Assembly: GCF_910594005.1 (NCBI RefSeq)
Contig: NC_057824.1
Coordinates: 25,323,314 to 25,387,313, forward strand
DNA from: Cervus elaphus
Taxonomy: Eukaryota; Chordata; Mammalia; Artiodactyla; Cervidae
Direction: 5' to 3'
Length of the DNA stretch: 64,000 nucleotides
Position numbers and translations under genes: made by a program. Under the pieces are notes generated by a model. The model saw nothing but the letters and a program-made list of their open reading frames with translations, searched no databases and had not been told where the DNA came from. Shown one piece after another: positions 1-10,614 of this stretch. Numbering within the stretch: the first letter of the stretch is position 1; each line of letters begins with the position of its first letter.

Positions 1-924
1 GGTCTGCCTGCACTGCCAGCTTGAAGATACAGTCTGTGCTTCCACTGACTTCTTTGCTGGGTTAAGTATGTTGACAATGATGTCTGTCTTTTCTCTTCCT
101 GTTGGTTATATTCAGTCACTTCAGCGGCTATGTATCTGGTCTTTAGCTGAACTCCAGGTCACCCATCGCTGACCGTGCTTCAGTGAAATTGAATTTTGAC
201 TCCGTTAGTTTAGAGTTCTCTGACCTGGTGGGGAAGTCGGAGATGAGGATATTTACTTGTTATTTCTTAGCTGGGGGTCTGCTGAAGAGCTGGGCCGTGG
301 GGCTGGGAGAGCTGCCTTTGAGCCCAGGCTGTACGATTTATTGCCAAATGACCTTGGAGAATGGAGTGACTGATTGGCCTTCTGGTCCCCTCCTCTACAA
401 CTGCCGTTTAGGTCTGTGGGCTTTTTTAGCTTCCCAGCCCATTCCAGGAGGTAATTTGGGCTTTTGAGGCTGCTGCCCAAACTGGTGTTACATACAGATG
501 CCTTGGTTGAAGGGCCCAGGGAACTAAAATTTTGTTCTGAAATTGTCTCTTCTTGTATGAGTCCACTCAGGGGGTCCCTGTGGGCTGGCTTGGATTTCCT
601 GCCTATTTCTTAGAAACGTTGCTTGAGTGAAAGTCACCACTGTTTGTCCCCTTTTCCTTTTCTGCTTCATAAGTAGTGCGTTTCCATCTCATGCCTATCT
701 TGGTACTCTCAGGCTCTAATGATCTCAGGGGACCGATGAGGAAGTTGTAGGATATATGTGTTCAATCCTTTATAACCAGAAGACCCAGCACAGCAGAGAC
801 CTTGCGTGGCCACTTTGGCATGGACAGGCATGAACTTTCCAGGGAGCCATATGAAGGAATTGTCTGGCTAACGGATGCTGAGAACAACGGTTTAGAGCAT
901 TCCCCCTCTCTTTTCCATTTGCAG
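1..924 (+). other. SNX29 intron, right end; no repeat recognised
   Basis: Intronic sequence upstream of the first visible exon. I see no young SINE or LINE, no open frame resembling a known protein and no upstream RUN-domain exon. It ends in a good polypyrimidine tract and CAG acceptor at 905-924. Confidence 0.6.
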
Positions 925-995
925 CACGTTTTATGAAGACTGGGCTTTTGTCATGGATGAAGAAAGGTCTAGCATGCTTCCCACCATGGCAGCTG
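925..995 (+). CDS. SNX29: SNX29 exon: end of RUN domain
   Basis: This 71-nt internal exon is bounded by a TTTGCAG acceptor and a strong GTAAGC donor. Its first base completes a Ser codon, then the frame reads TFYEDWAFVMDEERSSMLPT and on to MAA; the last base starts a Gly codon finished by the next exon. In the human protein, as I recall it, this falls near residues 143-167 at the C-terminal side of the RUN domain, an all-helical fold that often binds small GTPases or kinesins. Conservation looks very high (one apparent Ser to Ala change). Exon length is not a multiple of three, so skipping would shift the frame. Confidence 0.92.
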
Positions 996-1770
996 GTAAG
1001 CTGGCCAGGGCCAGGGCCAGGGGCGGGAGGCAGGGGGTCCTCTGAAGCTTGGTGAGCAGAGGAGCTGCCTGAGAGTGGATGTGTAACTCCATGCGGTGCT
1101 GTGGGTTCTCCCGTCCCTCATTGAATGAAAGGGCCACTCATCACTCGCCACTATCCTTCCTTTAGTGGCAATGAACACTGAGTCCATTTATCTAGAATTG
1201 TGATACCCTGGCTGGGAAAGCATGGGGTTGCGGGGTTTTGGTTGAGGCTTTGCAAGTGTGAGATAAAGATCCAGGGAACCGGAGCGGGGGTGGAAAGAGG
1301 AGACAAGTCTTAGCAACCTGGCTCTCCCTCCCTCTGGCAGGTGGCCTGAGGCAGATCTGGTGAGTTTTTTTTACCATTACCTTCCTCTTCTGCCAGGTGG
1401 GAATCCTGATGGCACTGTAGTCAGCTTGATAGGGTTGTGAACGAATCAGATAAGAGAGTCAGTATCTGATTTGTCCTGGTGAAAGTCCTGCCTTGGTGCT
1501 AGTTGATGAAGTGTTAAATTGTCTAACGTTTGACTCTCACTCAAAGGGTGAATGCAACCCAAGTGGGTACCTTGCTTCTTTGTTCCAAATCCTTTGTGGC
1601 CTCCTCTTTCTCTCTTTCCTGAAAGTTTTCACTGAGTCCCACCTACGGAGTTACATTAGGCTTGTCCATTGATGAGGAAAAGTCAGATGACCATGATGTT
1701 GTACGTAGGCCGTAGGAGACCAGTGCACGTTTTTGCCTGAAGGTATAATGGACATGATATTGGTGCATGT
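996..1770 (+). other. intron, no element recognised
   Basis: Intronic sequence without a recognisable repeat or coding match. It holds short pyrimidine tracts only. Confidence 0.5.
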
Positions 1771-2135
1771 TTTTTTTTCTTTTCATTGAAGGATAATTGC
1801 TTTGCAGTGTTGTATTGGTTTCTGCCATATGACAGCACGAATCAGCCATAATTTTATCTACCCTCTCTCTCTTGATTGGAGAAGGAAATGGCAACCCACT
1901 CCAGTATTCTTGCCTGGAGAATTCCATGGACAGAGGAGTCTGGTGGGCTCCAGTCCATGGGGTCGCAGAGAGCAGGACACGGCTGAGTGACTGTCACTCA
2001 CTCACTCCCTCTCGATCCTCCATCCCCCCTCCTACCCCACTCCCCTAGGTCATCACAGAATGTTGGGCTGGGCTCCCTGTGTTGTATAGCAGCTTCCTGC
2101 TAATTACCTATTTTGCAAATAGTGTGTATATGTCA
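1771..2135 (-). mobile_element. L1 3' UTR fragment, minus strand, split by a SINE
   Basis: A T-run at 1771-1778 marks the reversed poly-A end. The following text (GGATAATTGCTTTGCAGTGT, later AATCAGCCATAATTTTATC) and the part after 2007 (CCCCTAGGTCATCACAGAAT) are the usual artiodactyl L1 3' UTR read backwards. A Bov-tA copy interrupts it. Confidence 0.8.
1875..2006 (+). mobile_element. Bov-tA SINE fragment
   Basis: It begins at GGAGAAGGAAATGGCAACCC and runs to the AGGACACGGCTGAGTGAC end of the Bov-A unit; the tRNA-derived head is missing. It sits inside an older L1 3' UTR, so it inserted later than that L1. Confidence 0.85.
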
Positions 2136-2204
2136 TTTTTTGATTGCTTACCAAGCTGATTTTGGTGGGTGATGGTCTTTAATACTCTGTAAGAGAGGCT
2201 GTTG

Positions 2205-2330
2205 TCCCTCTTTTATAGATAAGGAAATTGAAGCTCAGAGAGGTCATGAATGGCTTGACCAAGGTCTCAGAGCTACTGAGTGGCCATGCTGGGGCTCAGC
2301 CCAGGCAGTCTGACCCCAGAACTTAAGCCT
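2205..2330 (-). repeat. MIR SINE, minus strand
   Basis: AGATAAGGAAATTGAAGCTC followed by CAGAGAGGTCATG and a later AGTCTGACCCCAGAAC match the reverse of the MIR core region. Strongly diverged. Confidence 0.6.
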
Positions 2331-2584
2331 TCCCCTCCCCATGACTGACTTCTTATTTGCGTTTGTCTTCCTGACAAATAGGGGAAGACTTTGGAAGACT
2401 TAATTCCCATGATAGCGGTGTCTCCTGACCCCAGTTTTGTGGGAGTTGTTTGTTTTTTTTTAAGTCACCGTTTGAGATGAGTGTGTACCCTCTTATGTCC
2501 TCTAACGTCGCAGCGTGTTTATTGTGTTGAAAGTGTGACTGTTGAACAGCAAACACTCCAGACTTTTCCCTTTTTGGGGGGTAG

Positions 2585-2833
2585 GTCTGAACTCCATACT
2601 CTTCGCAATTAACATCGACAACAAGGACTTAAACGGGCAGAGTAAGTTTGCTCCCACCGTCTCGGACCTCTTGAAGGAATCCACGCAGAATGTGACCTCC
2701 TTGCTGAAGGAGTCCACGCAAGGAGTGAGCAGCCTTTTCAGGGAGATCACAGCATCCTCGGCAGTCTCCATCCTCAGCAGAGCTGAGCAGGAGACCGACC
2801 CCCTGCCCGTGGTGTCCAAGCACGTCAGTGCCG
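2585..2833 (+). CDS. SNX29: SNX29 exon: RUN end and Ser/Thr linker
   Basis: This 249-nt exon starts after GGGGGGTAG and ends before GTGAGA. It completes the Gly codon of the previous exon and reads LNSILFAINIDNKDLNGQ, then SKFAPTVSDLLKES and an internal near-repeat (LLKESTQNVTS / LLKESTQGVSS), ending HVSA plus one base. The first part closes the RUN domain; the rest is a polar Ser/Thr linker. Compared with my memory of the human protein it differs mainly around SILSRAEQE. The length is exactly 83 codons with the same phase on both sides, so inclusion or skipping would keep the frame. The acceptor is unusual: six G bases separate the pyrimidine tract from the TAG. Confidence 0.93.
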
Positions 2834-3507
2834 GTGAGAGAGGATGCGGGGACCGGGGTCAGGCGGGGTGACGGGTGGGGGCACCCAGGGAAGCGAAATC
2901 CGATGCACTGGTATTTTCAGCTCACATTTCTGTCTGTCTGTCTTACTCTTATTCACTCCGAAAGGGTGCTGAGAGGCTTCCTGGGACGTGAAGATGACAG
3001 GGTAGCCAAGCCAACAGCTCAGTCAGGGCAAGCCGAGAGGGAGGGCGTGATGGTCACGTGAAGCCAGAGGAGGTTGCCCTTCATTCCTTCATCCCGTCAT
3101 CCATTCATTCGTTTAATCATCCTTCTGATCAGTGGGATGAAAGCCCAGCCTAGTGTGCTCTGGAGAATGTAGACTGTTGAGGGGGTGACGTTTAAGTGGA
3201 GGCCACGGAAAGAGAGGAGATGGTCGGTTTTGACTCTAGGCTCTGGGTAGGCAAAGGAAGTGGATTCAGTTCTGATTAATTTTGTAAGAAGTTTTACAGT
3301 GCCCCCTTGAACCTTCTGGCACATCCAGAATGTTGAAACAGCAAAATAGGAAATTTTGGGTATAAGGGCCTAAATCCCTGGTATTCTGAAATCCCTTAAA
3401 TAAGGCAGTAATCATGGTCCACCCTTTGGAGTTATTAATGATGGGGAAGCTCAGAATTCTGTGAAGTCTTTAGTTTACATTGGCTTTATCTGTCTTGCCT
3501 TCTCCAT
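2834..3507 (+). other. intron; ATTC-rich patch, otherwise unassigned
   Basis: There is a degenerate ATTC/ATCC tetranucleotide patch at about 3078-3122. The rest shows no element I can name. Confidence 0.45.
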
Positions 3508-3643
3508 TTTTTTTTAATTATTAAAAAACTTTTTTGGCTGTGCCTCAGGGCATGTGGGGTCTTAGTTCCTTGACCAGGGATTGAACCTGTGCCCCCTGCA
3601 TTGGAAGTGCAGAGTCTTAACCACTGGACCACCAGGAGGGCCC
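3508..3643 (-). mobile_element. CHR-type tRNA-Glu SINE, minus strand
   Basis: A T-rich head, then TTGGCTGTGCC, TGACCAGGGATTGAACCTGT and TTAACCACTGGACCACCAGG: the reverse of the artiodactyl tRNA-derived SINE whose 5' end reads CCTGGTGGTCCAGTGGTTAA. A related copy in opposite orientation lies just beyond the 4817-5192 exon. Confidence 0.85.
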
Positions 3644-3932
3644 ACTCTCTCCTTGAGCAGAGACCTCATGCAAACGATATGGACTGTTGATGACTGTACC
3701 AGAGATGCTGGGATTTGTACACCCAAAGGAGTATCTTTTCCATCCATTTTGGGAACCCTGCTTTTGACATTGTCTCTAAGTTGCGATACACTGGTGGTGA
3801 TGCATCCCCACGTCACACCTTAGTGGGTGGATCTGTCTTTTTGCAATTGGCTCCAAAGTGCTTCACACCCAAGGTTGGTGATTAAGATGAGTGAAGAAGT
3901 TGGCTCACCTAGGTGCTAGGCGCCAAGGCAGT

Positions 3933-4260
3933 CTTGACTTCTGTTTCCGTTTGTCTTTGCTGTGTAACAAACAGCTTCAAAATGTAGTAGCTTAAAACAG
4001 ACAACCTCAATTTATTCCTTTTTTGTGAGTCTGTGGGTTGGCGGGATGGTTCTTCTGCTGGTTTCACCTGGGCTCCCTCATGGGGCTGCATTCAGCTGGT
4101 GACTGAGCTGGAAGGCCCAAGGTGGCCCCACTCACACATCTGGAGTTGGTGCTGGCTCTTGGCTGGGGCATCTCCGTTTCCCCTACGTTGGCCTCTCACC
4201 CTCCAGTAAGTTAGACTGGCTTCTTCTGTGGTAGTTTCAGGGCAGTATTCCATGAGGTAA
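3933..4260. repeat. ancient eutherian interspersed repeat, unnamed
   Basis: GCTGTGTAACAAACAGCTTC, GTAGTAGCTTAAAACAGAC and GTGAGTCTGTGGGTTGGCGG are phrases I recognise from an old repeat shared by placental mammals. I cannot assign the family with confidence. Confidence 0.5.
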
Positions 4261-4816
4261 CGCCTGGGCTCTAGAACTCACACATTTGTTATTTCTGCCA
4301 CATTCTGTTCTTAAAAGCAGAGCACTAAGCTGGCCTAGATTCAGGAGGGTGGAGAAATAGGCACCACCCATGATGGGAGCAGTCCTACTGAAAAGAGGCA
4401 CCTTGCAGGGTTGGGAGGAATTGTGGCCGTTGAACAATCAGTTACAATCCCTAAACTGATTTTCTTGGTCTCATCTCCCAGCCATGAGAGTGTTTTCCAA
4501 AGTGAAAGGGTAAAAATCATTTCAGTAATGATTCATCTTTTGAATCAAAGTGCTTGGAAAGATTGCTTAGAAGGAGTGATTGTAATGTGTGCTCTGCGAC
4601 ATATTTCAAACCAGAAGTAGAGACCCGCATCCATTTTGCTCGGTTTCGCATAGACAGATTTTTTTTCTCCCCCTCCAAGGGTTGAAAAAAGGATCTGAGT
4701 TTATCTTCAGTTTATTTTTGAGTAGAATAGTAAGAGATTTTCCACAGTCTAGAGGCAGGATGAGTCGATCATCGCTTTTTCTTGCCTGCTTTTTCTTATC
4801 TCATATCTTTTGCCAG
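4261..4816 (+). other. intron, no element recognised
   Basis: Unassigned intronic sequence that ends in a good pyrimidine tract and TGCCAG acceptor at 4811-4816. Confidence 0.45.
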
Positions 4817-5192
4817 ATGCCAAATGTAAAAGGGAGCGGAAGAAGAAAAAGAAGGTGACCAACATCATCTCGTTTGATGACGAGGAAGACGAGCAGAGCC
4901 CTGGGGATGTTTTTAAGAAGATCCCCGGGGCAGGGGAGAGCTCGGAGGAGAACTCTGACCGATCCTCGATCAATATCATGTCAGCCTTCGAAAGCCCCTT
5001 TGGGCCAAATTCTAACGGAAGTCAGGGCAGCAACTCTTGGAAAATCGATTCTCTGTCTCTAAACGGGGAGTTTGGGTACCAGAAGCTGGACGTGAAAAGC
5101 ATCGATGATGAAGACGTGGACGAGAACGAGGACGATGTGTACGGGAGCATGCCAGGAAGGAAGCGCCCAGGCCACTCGGAGTCGCCAGAGAA
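4817..5192 (+). CDS. SNX29: SNX29 exon: basic/acidic low-complexity segment
   Basis: This 376-nt exon completes an Asp codon and reads AKCKRERKKKKKVTNIISF, then an acidic run (DDEEDEQ), a Ser-rich part (GESSEENSDRSSINIMSAF), SPFGPNSNGS, SLSLNGEFGYQKLDVKSID, a second acidic cluster (DDEDVDENEDDVYG) and GHSESPEK. It ends in two bases before GTAAGT, and an in-frame TAA lies directly across the donor. It is the longest exon here and is predicted to be disordered; the KRERKKKKK block could bind acidic lipids or act as a nuclear-localisation-like patch (inference). It matches the SNX29 region between the RUN domain and coiled coil almost residue for residue. Not a multiple of three, so skipping would shift the frame. 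Confidence 0.95.
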
Positions 5193-5231
5193 GTAAGTTC
5201 CACCCGAGAGCTTCTACGGAAGGGTAGTAAG

Positions 5232-5405
5232 GGACGTCCCGGGTGGTCCAGCCGTTAAGACTTCACCTTCCAGTGCAGGAGGTGTGGGTTCGATCCTTGG
5301 TCAGGGAGCTGAGATCCCACATGCCCCAAGATCAAAAAACCAAAACATGCAAAACAGAAGCAATATTGTGAGAAATTCAATAAAGACTTTAAAAATGGTC
5401 CACAT
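5232..5405 (+). mobile_element. CHR-type tRNA-Glu SINE
   Basis: It starts 40 nt after the exon donor with CCGGGTGGTCCAGCCGTTAA and GTGGGTTCGATCCTTGGTCA, and ends in an A-rich segment. It is close to the reverse complement of the SINE at 3508-3643. Confidence 0.8.
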
Positions 5406-5408
5406 CTC

Positions 5409-5775
5409 AGAAATCTGCCTGCCAGCGCAGGTTACACGGGTTCGATCCCTGGCCTGGGAGGATTTCACATGGCTCAGAGCAGCTCAGCCCCTGTACCACA
5501 ACTGCTGAACCTGCGCTCTGGAGCCCGAGAGCTGCTAGCTGCAGCTGAGCTGCTGGCTGCTGAGCCCGTGGGCTACAGCTACTAAAGCCCGCACACCCTA
5601 GAGCCTGTGCTCTGCCACAAGAGAAGCCACTGCAATGGGAAGCCCACGCACCACAACCAGAGACAGTAGAGAGTAGCCCCTACTTGCTACAACTAGAGAA
5701 AAAGCCCATGCAGCAATGAAGACCCAGCATAGCCAGATAAATAAGTTAAAGAAAGATCCACATTAAAAGAAAAAA
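5409..5775 (+). mobile_element. CHR-type SINE, long form, A-rich tail
   Basis: AATCTGCCTGCCAGCGCAGG, ACACGGGTTCGATCCCTGG, repeated GCCTGTGCTCTGCCACAAGA-like phrases and GCAATGAAGACCCAGCATAG identify the long artiodactyl tRNA SINE. The internal part around 5520-5580 looks expanded by GAGCTGCTGGCTGCTGAG repeats. Confidence 0.85.
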
Positions 5776-6526
5776 ACAAACCTTAAAAAATGTTAAAAAA
5801 ACAAAAAAGGGTGGTACACAGGCTGCTGGCTCTTTCTGCAGTTTTGGGTGACGTTAGACTGCAAGTTTTTTATTTGTTTGCGGCATCTTTCATTATTCAG
5901 ATCTTGATTTCGGGGGAAGGAGCATGAGTTTATGCCTGAGAACTAAGTGAAGGGAACATATATATTGTTGGATGGTACTTACTGCAGCATTGGTGTCAAG
6001 ATGTATGACCTGAAATTCTTGCTTTGTGTTTAGGTCTTTCATTTTATTCCTTGAATTTTGCTCGCATGTCTTACTTGCCACCAGCCCAGGAAGTTCAGGA
6101 GAGAGGCAAGTTGTTCTAGAGAACAGTCTCCGGCTGGTAATTTCTGTGTTTATCTGCAGGGTAACTTGCCTGCACTTATCACCTTAACACTGGAGCTATA
6201 GTATGTTTATACCTTCGAGAGGGGCTTGATGCAGGTGAACCTGTGAAGCAGAAAAGCAAAGTTAGGAGATTGAACCTTAGAATCTTGACAACCTGGGCTC
6301 TCATTTACTAGCTCCGTGGCTTAGTTTAGACTAGGACAGACGAGTTTCTTCACCTCCCAGAGCCTCAGGCCTCCCCTGAGATCTGAGAAAACAGCAGCAC
6401 ATGCTTTGCAGAGTTGTCCAGTCACTGGGACCCTGTGTGTGACGCCTTGGGCATTGGTGCTGGCATGTCGAGAAAGACAGCCCCGCTGCTGTGGGGCTGT
6501 AACCGCTGTAGTCCTTGTTCTTACCC
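5776..6526 (+). other. intron, no element recognised
   Basis: An A-rich start from the SINE tail, then unassigned intronic sequence. Confidence 0.45.
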
Positions 6527-6815
6527 TTTTTAAAAAAATTCATTCATTCATTCTTGACTGCGCTGGGTCTTCATTACTGTGAGGGCTTTTCTCCAGTTGC
6601 AGAGAACGGGGACTGCTCTCACTTGCGGTGCACAGGCTTCTCATTGTGGTGCCTTCTCTTTTGCAAAGTGTGGGCTCTAGAGAGTGGGCTCTGTAGTTGT
6701 GATGCATGGGCTTAGCTGCCCCGTGGCTTGTGGAATCTTCCCGGACCAGGGATTGAACCCGTGTCGCCTGCATTGACAGGTGGACTTTTAACCACTGAAC
6801 CACCAGGGAAGTCCT
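6527..6815 (-). mobile_element. CHR-type SINE, minus strand, near full length
   Basis: An ATTC-rich tail region at 6538-6552, then CTGCGCTGGGTCTTCATTAC through GGACCAGGGATTGAACCCGT to AACCACTGAACCACCAGGGA. Confidence 0.88.
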
Positions 6816-7408
6816 GCTCTTACTCTTGATGCTGAATCAACTAGTGACTTCTTCACCTGAGCTCTGGAGTGTGAAGTGCCACCCTAGTCATGGCTGTCTT
6901 CAAAACCGGCCCGCGAAAGTGTCCAGTGAAGAAGCCGAGACCCCACGGGGTGCCGAAGAGGCCAAGTGCGCCTCTAGTCCTAAGCTTGGCATCTCCACGT
7001 GTTAAGTCAGAGTGTTTTTTCTTTCTTGTGAGACTCTGCCTGTTTTTGTCTTTGATTTTTACTCTCATCCCCGTTCACGTGGATGCTCACGATAGTAGCA
7101 TTGCCTCCATATCATCTAGGACAGGCCAGACGCCGAAGTCTGCAGACACACTGTATCCTAATACTTAGAGTAATCTCTGGGGGTTTGTGGGTGTCACCCC
7201 ACTTGATGGATGAAAGAACCAGATTCTTTAATGCAGAGAGTTGAGATTTGTCAAAGCAATGGGCAAAACCAGGATTAAGGTTAGATTGCACTGGCTCCAT
7301 TTTTCTTTCTGCCCAAGGTCTTTTCCTCCTGGGGAAGTCCCCCTGTGTCATTGTTCTTGCTCACTGGGTATGGATGATTTTGTACCTGGATCCAGTCTTG
7401 TGACCCAT
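6816..7408 (+). other. intron, no element recognised
   Basis: Unassigned intronic sequence. Confidence 0.4.
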
Positions 7409-7893
7409 GCTGTTAGAGTTCTCCAGAGAAACAGAACCGGTAGTGTATGTGTGTGTGTTTCTGCATGTGTATGTATGTATGTATGTATCTACAGAGATTT
7501 ACTTTAAGAATATGTATGTATGTATCTACAGAGATTTACTTTAAGAAGTTGGCTCATGCGATTGTGGAACTTGACAAGTCTAAAATCTGCAAGGTAGGCC
7601 TGCAAACTGGAGGCCCAGGGGAGGACTCCAGTTCGAATCTGAAGACAGTCTGCTGACAGAATTTCTTCTTCTTTGTGGGGAGAACGTATGTGTTTTTCCG
7701 CTGAGGCCTTTAACTGATTACGTGAGGCCCCCCTGACTTATGGAGGGTGATCTGCTTTACTCACACTCTCCTGACTTACATTTTAATCTCATCTAACCAA
7801 ATGCCTTCACAGAGACATCAAGAATAACATTTGGTCAAATATTTTGGTACCGTGGCCTAGCCAAGTTGACACATAAAGTTAACCATCACACCT
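7409..7893. repeat. ancient interspersed repeat, possibly an old L1 3' end
   Basis: AGTTCTCCAGAGAAACAGAA, AAGTTGGCTCATGCGATTGT and the ending GCCAAGTTGACACATAAAGT with TTAACCATCACA are phrases of an old eutherian repeat. I think it is an L1M-type 3' end, but I am not certain. Confidence 0.5.
7474..7547. repeat. perfect 37-bp tandem duplication
   Basis: 7474-7510 and 7511-7547 are identical. Each begins with an ATGT microsatellite run and ends ATTTACTTTAAGAA. Slippage within the ATGT run is the likely cause. Confidence 0.95.
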
Positions 7894-8537
7894 GCCTATG
7901 GTTCTTCCTCTGGGGCTTTTAGGAAATGCCATTTGCATTTTCTGTCACTCTAGGTAAGCACATCTCCGAGTTGCATCACTCCATGAGTTGGTTTTGTGGC
8001 CTCAGACAGTCGTTTCTCTTCCTGCTGGACCAGTGCCAGTGAGGGGAGGCCAGCTTGCGAGCTGGGGCAGCCACTGGCATTGTGATGTGTGAGACACAGA
8101 ACAGAGCAGGCTGACCTTTACAGGCTCGGCCCTCCGAGGCTGCTGGGTCTCCTGTGGACTATGGACAGCCTGCTCCCTGGCATAAAGAGGGGATCTCAAG
8201 CCAACATCCCGCAGAGCATCTTGGGGAAAGAGCAGTGATGAGATGGCCTACTGAGTAATGCTTTGATTTTGCTTCTAAGCTAGATTCATGTGAAAGGTCT
8301 AGGAACCTGGAGGGGCCAGGACTTTAGACTTTAATAGTGTGGCCAGGTTTGTGGGAGGAAAGGGGCCAGGCCAGGAGATGCACGTGCTGGGTGGCAGCGG
8401 CCTCTGGCAAAGTCAAATGCTGTGATTTTTATTAATAGATGCACTGTTGGCCAAATATTGGGTTTACACCTCCATGTGCTGGCAATTAAGCCACTTCTTG
8501 GATGACTGAGGAAAGATCTTGTGCCTCCCACCTCAAT
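7894..8537 (+). other. intron, no element recognised
   Basis: Unassigned intronic sequence. No coding match. Confidence 0.4.
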
Positions 8538-8548
8538 ATTTATAAGTG

Positions 8549-10600
8549 ATTCAGTTCAGTTCAGTCGCTTAGTCATGTCCGACTCTTTGTGACCCCAGGG
8601 ACTGCAGCACACCAGGCTTCCTTGTCCATCACCAACTCACAAAGCTTGCACAAACTCATGTCCATCGAGTCAGTGATGCCATCCAACCATCTCATCTTCT
8701 GTCGTCCCCTTCTCCTCCTGCCTTCAATCTTTCCCAGCATCAGGGTCTTTTCCAATGAGTCAGTTCTTTGCATCAGGTGGCCAAAGTATTGGAGCTTCAG
8801 CTTCAGCATCAGTCCTTCAGTGAATATTCAGGACTGATTTCCTTTAGGATTGACTGGTTTGATCTCCTTGCAGTCCAAGGAACTCTCTTCTCCAACACCA
8901 CAGTTCAAAAGCATCAGTTCTTCAGTGCTTAGCTTTCTTTATAGTCTAACTCTTACATCCATACATGACTGCTGGAAAAACCACAGCTTTGACTAGATGG
9001 ACCTTTGTAGGCAAAGTAATGTCTCTGCTGTCTAGATTAGTCATAGCTTTTCCTCCAGGGAGCAAGTGTCTTTTAATTTCATGGCTGCAGTCACCATCTT
9101 TAGTGATTTTGGAGCCTGAGAAATAAAGTCTGTCACCTTTTCCATTGTTTCCCCATCTATTTGTCACGAAGTGATGGGACCGGATGCCATGGTCTTTGTT
9201 TTTTAAATGTTGAGTTTTAAGCCAACTTTTTCAGTCTCCTATTTCCCTTTCATCAAGAGGCTCTTTAGTTCTTCTTTGCTTTCCTGCTGTAAGGGTGGTG
9301 TCAACTGCATATCTGAGGTTACTAATATTTCTCCCACCAAATATCTTGATTCTAGCTTGTGCTTCATCCATCCCGGCATTTCACATGGTGTACTCTGCAT
9401 ATAAGTTAAACAAGCAGGGTGACAATATACAGACTTGACGTACTCCTTTCCTGATTTGGAACCAGTCCGTTGTTCCATGTCCGGTTCTAACTGTTGCTTC
9501 TTGACCTGCATACAGATTTCTCAGGAGGCAGATAAGGTGGTCTGGTATTCCCATCTCTTGAAGAATTTTCCACAGTTTGTTGTGATCCACACAGTCAAAG
9601 GCTTTGGCATAGTCAATAAAGCAGAAAGTAGATGTTTTACTGGAACTCTCTTATTTTTTCTATGATCCAACAGATGTTGGCGATTTGATTTCTGGTTCCT
9701 CTGCCTTTTCTAAATCCAGCTTGGACATCTGGAAGTTCATGGTTCACATACTGTTGAAGCCTGGCTTAGAGAATTTTGAGCATTGCTTTGCTAGCGTGTG
9801 AGATGAGTGCAATTGTGCAGTAGTTTGAGCATTCTTTGACATTGTCCTTCTTTGGGATTGGAATGAAAACTGACCTTTTCCAGTCCTGTGGCCAGTGCTG
9901 AGTTTTCCAAATTTGCTGACATATTGAGTACAGCACTTTCACAGCATCATCTTCTAGGATTTGAAATAGCTCAACTGGAATTCTGTCATCTCCACTAGCT
10001 TTGTTCATAGTGATACTTCCTAAGGCCCACTTGACTTCACATTCCAGGATGTCTGGCTCTAGGTGAGTGATCACACCATTGTGGTTATCTGGATCATGAG
10101 GATCTTTTTTGTACAGTTCTTCTCTGTATTCTTGCCATCTCTTCTTAATATCTTATGCTTTTCTTAGGTGCATACCATTTCTGTCCTTTATTGTGCCTAT
10201 CTTTGCATTAAATGTTCCCTTGGTATCTCTAATTTTCTTGAAGAGATCTCTAGTCTTTCCCATTCTGTTGTTTTCCTCTGTTTCTTTGGATTGATCACCG
10301 AGGAAGGCTTTCTTATCTCTCCTTGCTATTCTTTGGAACTCTGCATTCATGTGGGTATATCTTTCCTTTTCTCCTTGCTTTTCACTTCTCTTCTTTACTC
10401 AGCTGTTTTTAAGGCCCCCTCAGACAACCGTTTTGCCTTTTTGCATTTGTTTTTCTTGGGGATGGTGTTGATCACTGCCTCCTGTACAATGTCACGAACC
10501 TCCATCCTTAGTTCTTCAGGCACTCTATCAGATCTAATCCCTTGAATCCATTTGTCACTTCTACTGTATAATCGTAAGGGATTTGATTTAGGTGGATTTG
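8549..10600 (-). mobile_element. BovB LINE, 5'-truncated, minus strand, decayed RT
   Basis: The 3' end (8549) is the reverse of the BovB/Bov-A terminus (CAGTTCAGTTCAGTCGC). Reading leftwards from 10600, broken frames give BovB polyprotein pieces: FNAKIGTIKDRNGMHLRKA, a reverse-transcriptase part with PQDWKRSVFIPIPKKDN and GIPDHLICLLRNLYAGQEA, and the C-terminal LQYFGHLMQRTDSLEKTLM. Multiple frameshifts and stops make it dead. The 5' endonuclease half is absent. ATTTATAAGTG occurs at both ends (8538-8548 and 10601-10611), consistent with an 11-bp target site duplication. BovB belongs to the RTE clade and supplies the machinery for Bov-tA/Bov-A SINEs. Confidence 0.92.
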
Positions 10601-10614
10601 ATTTATAAGTGGTA

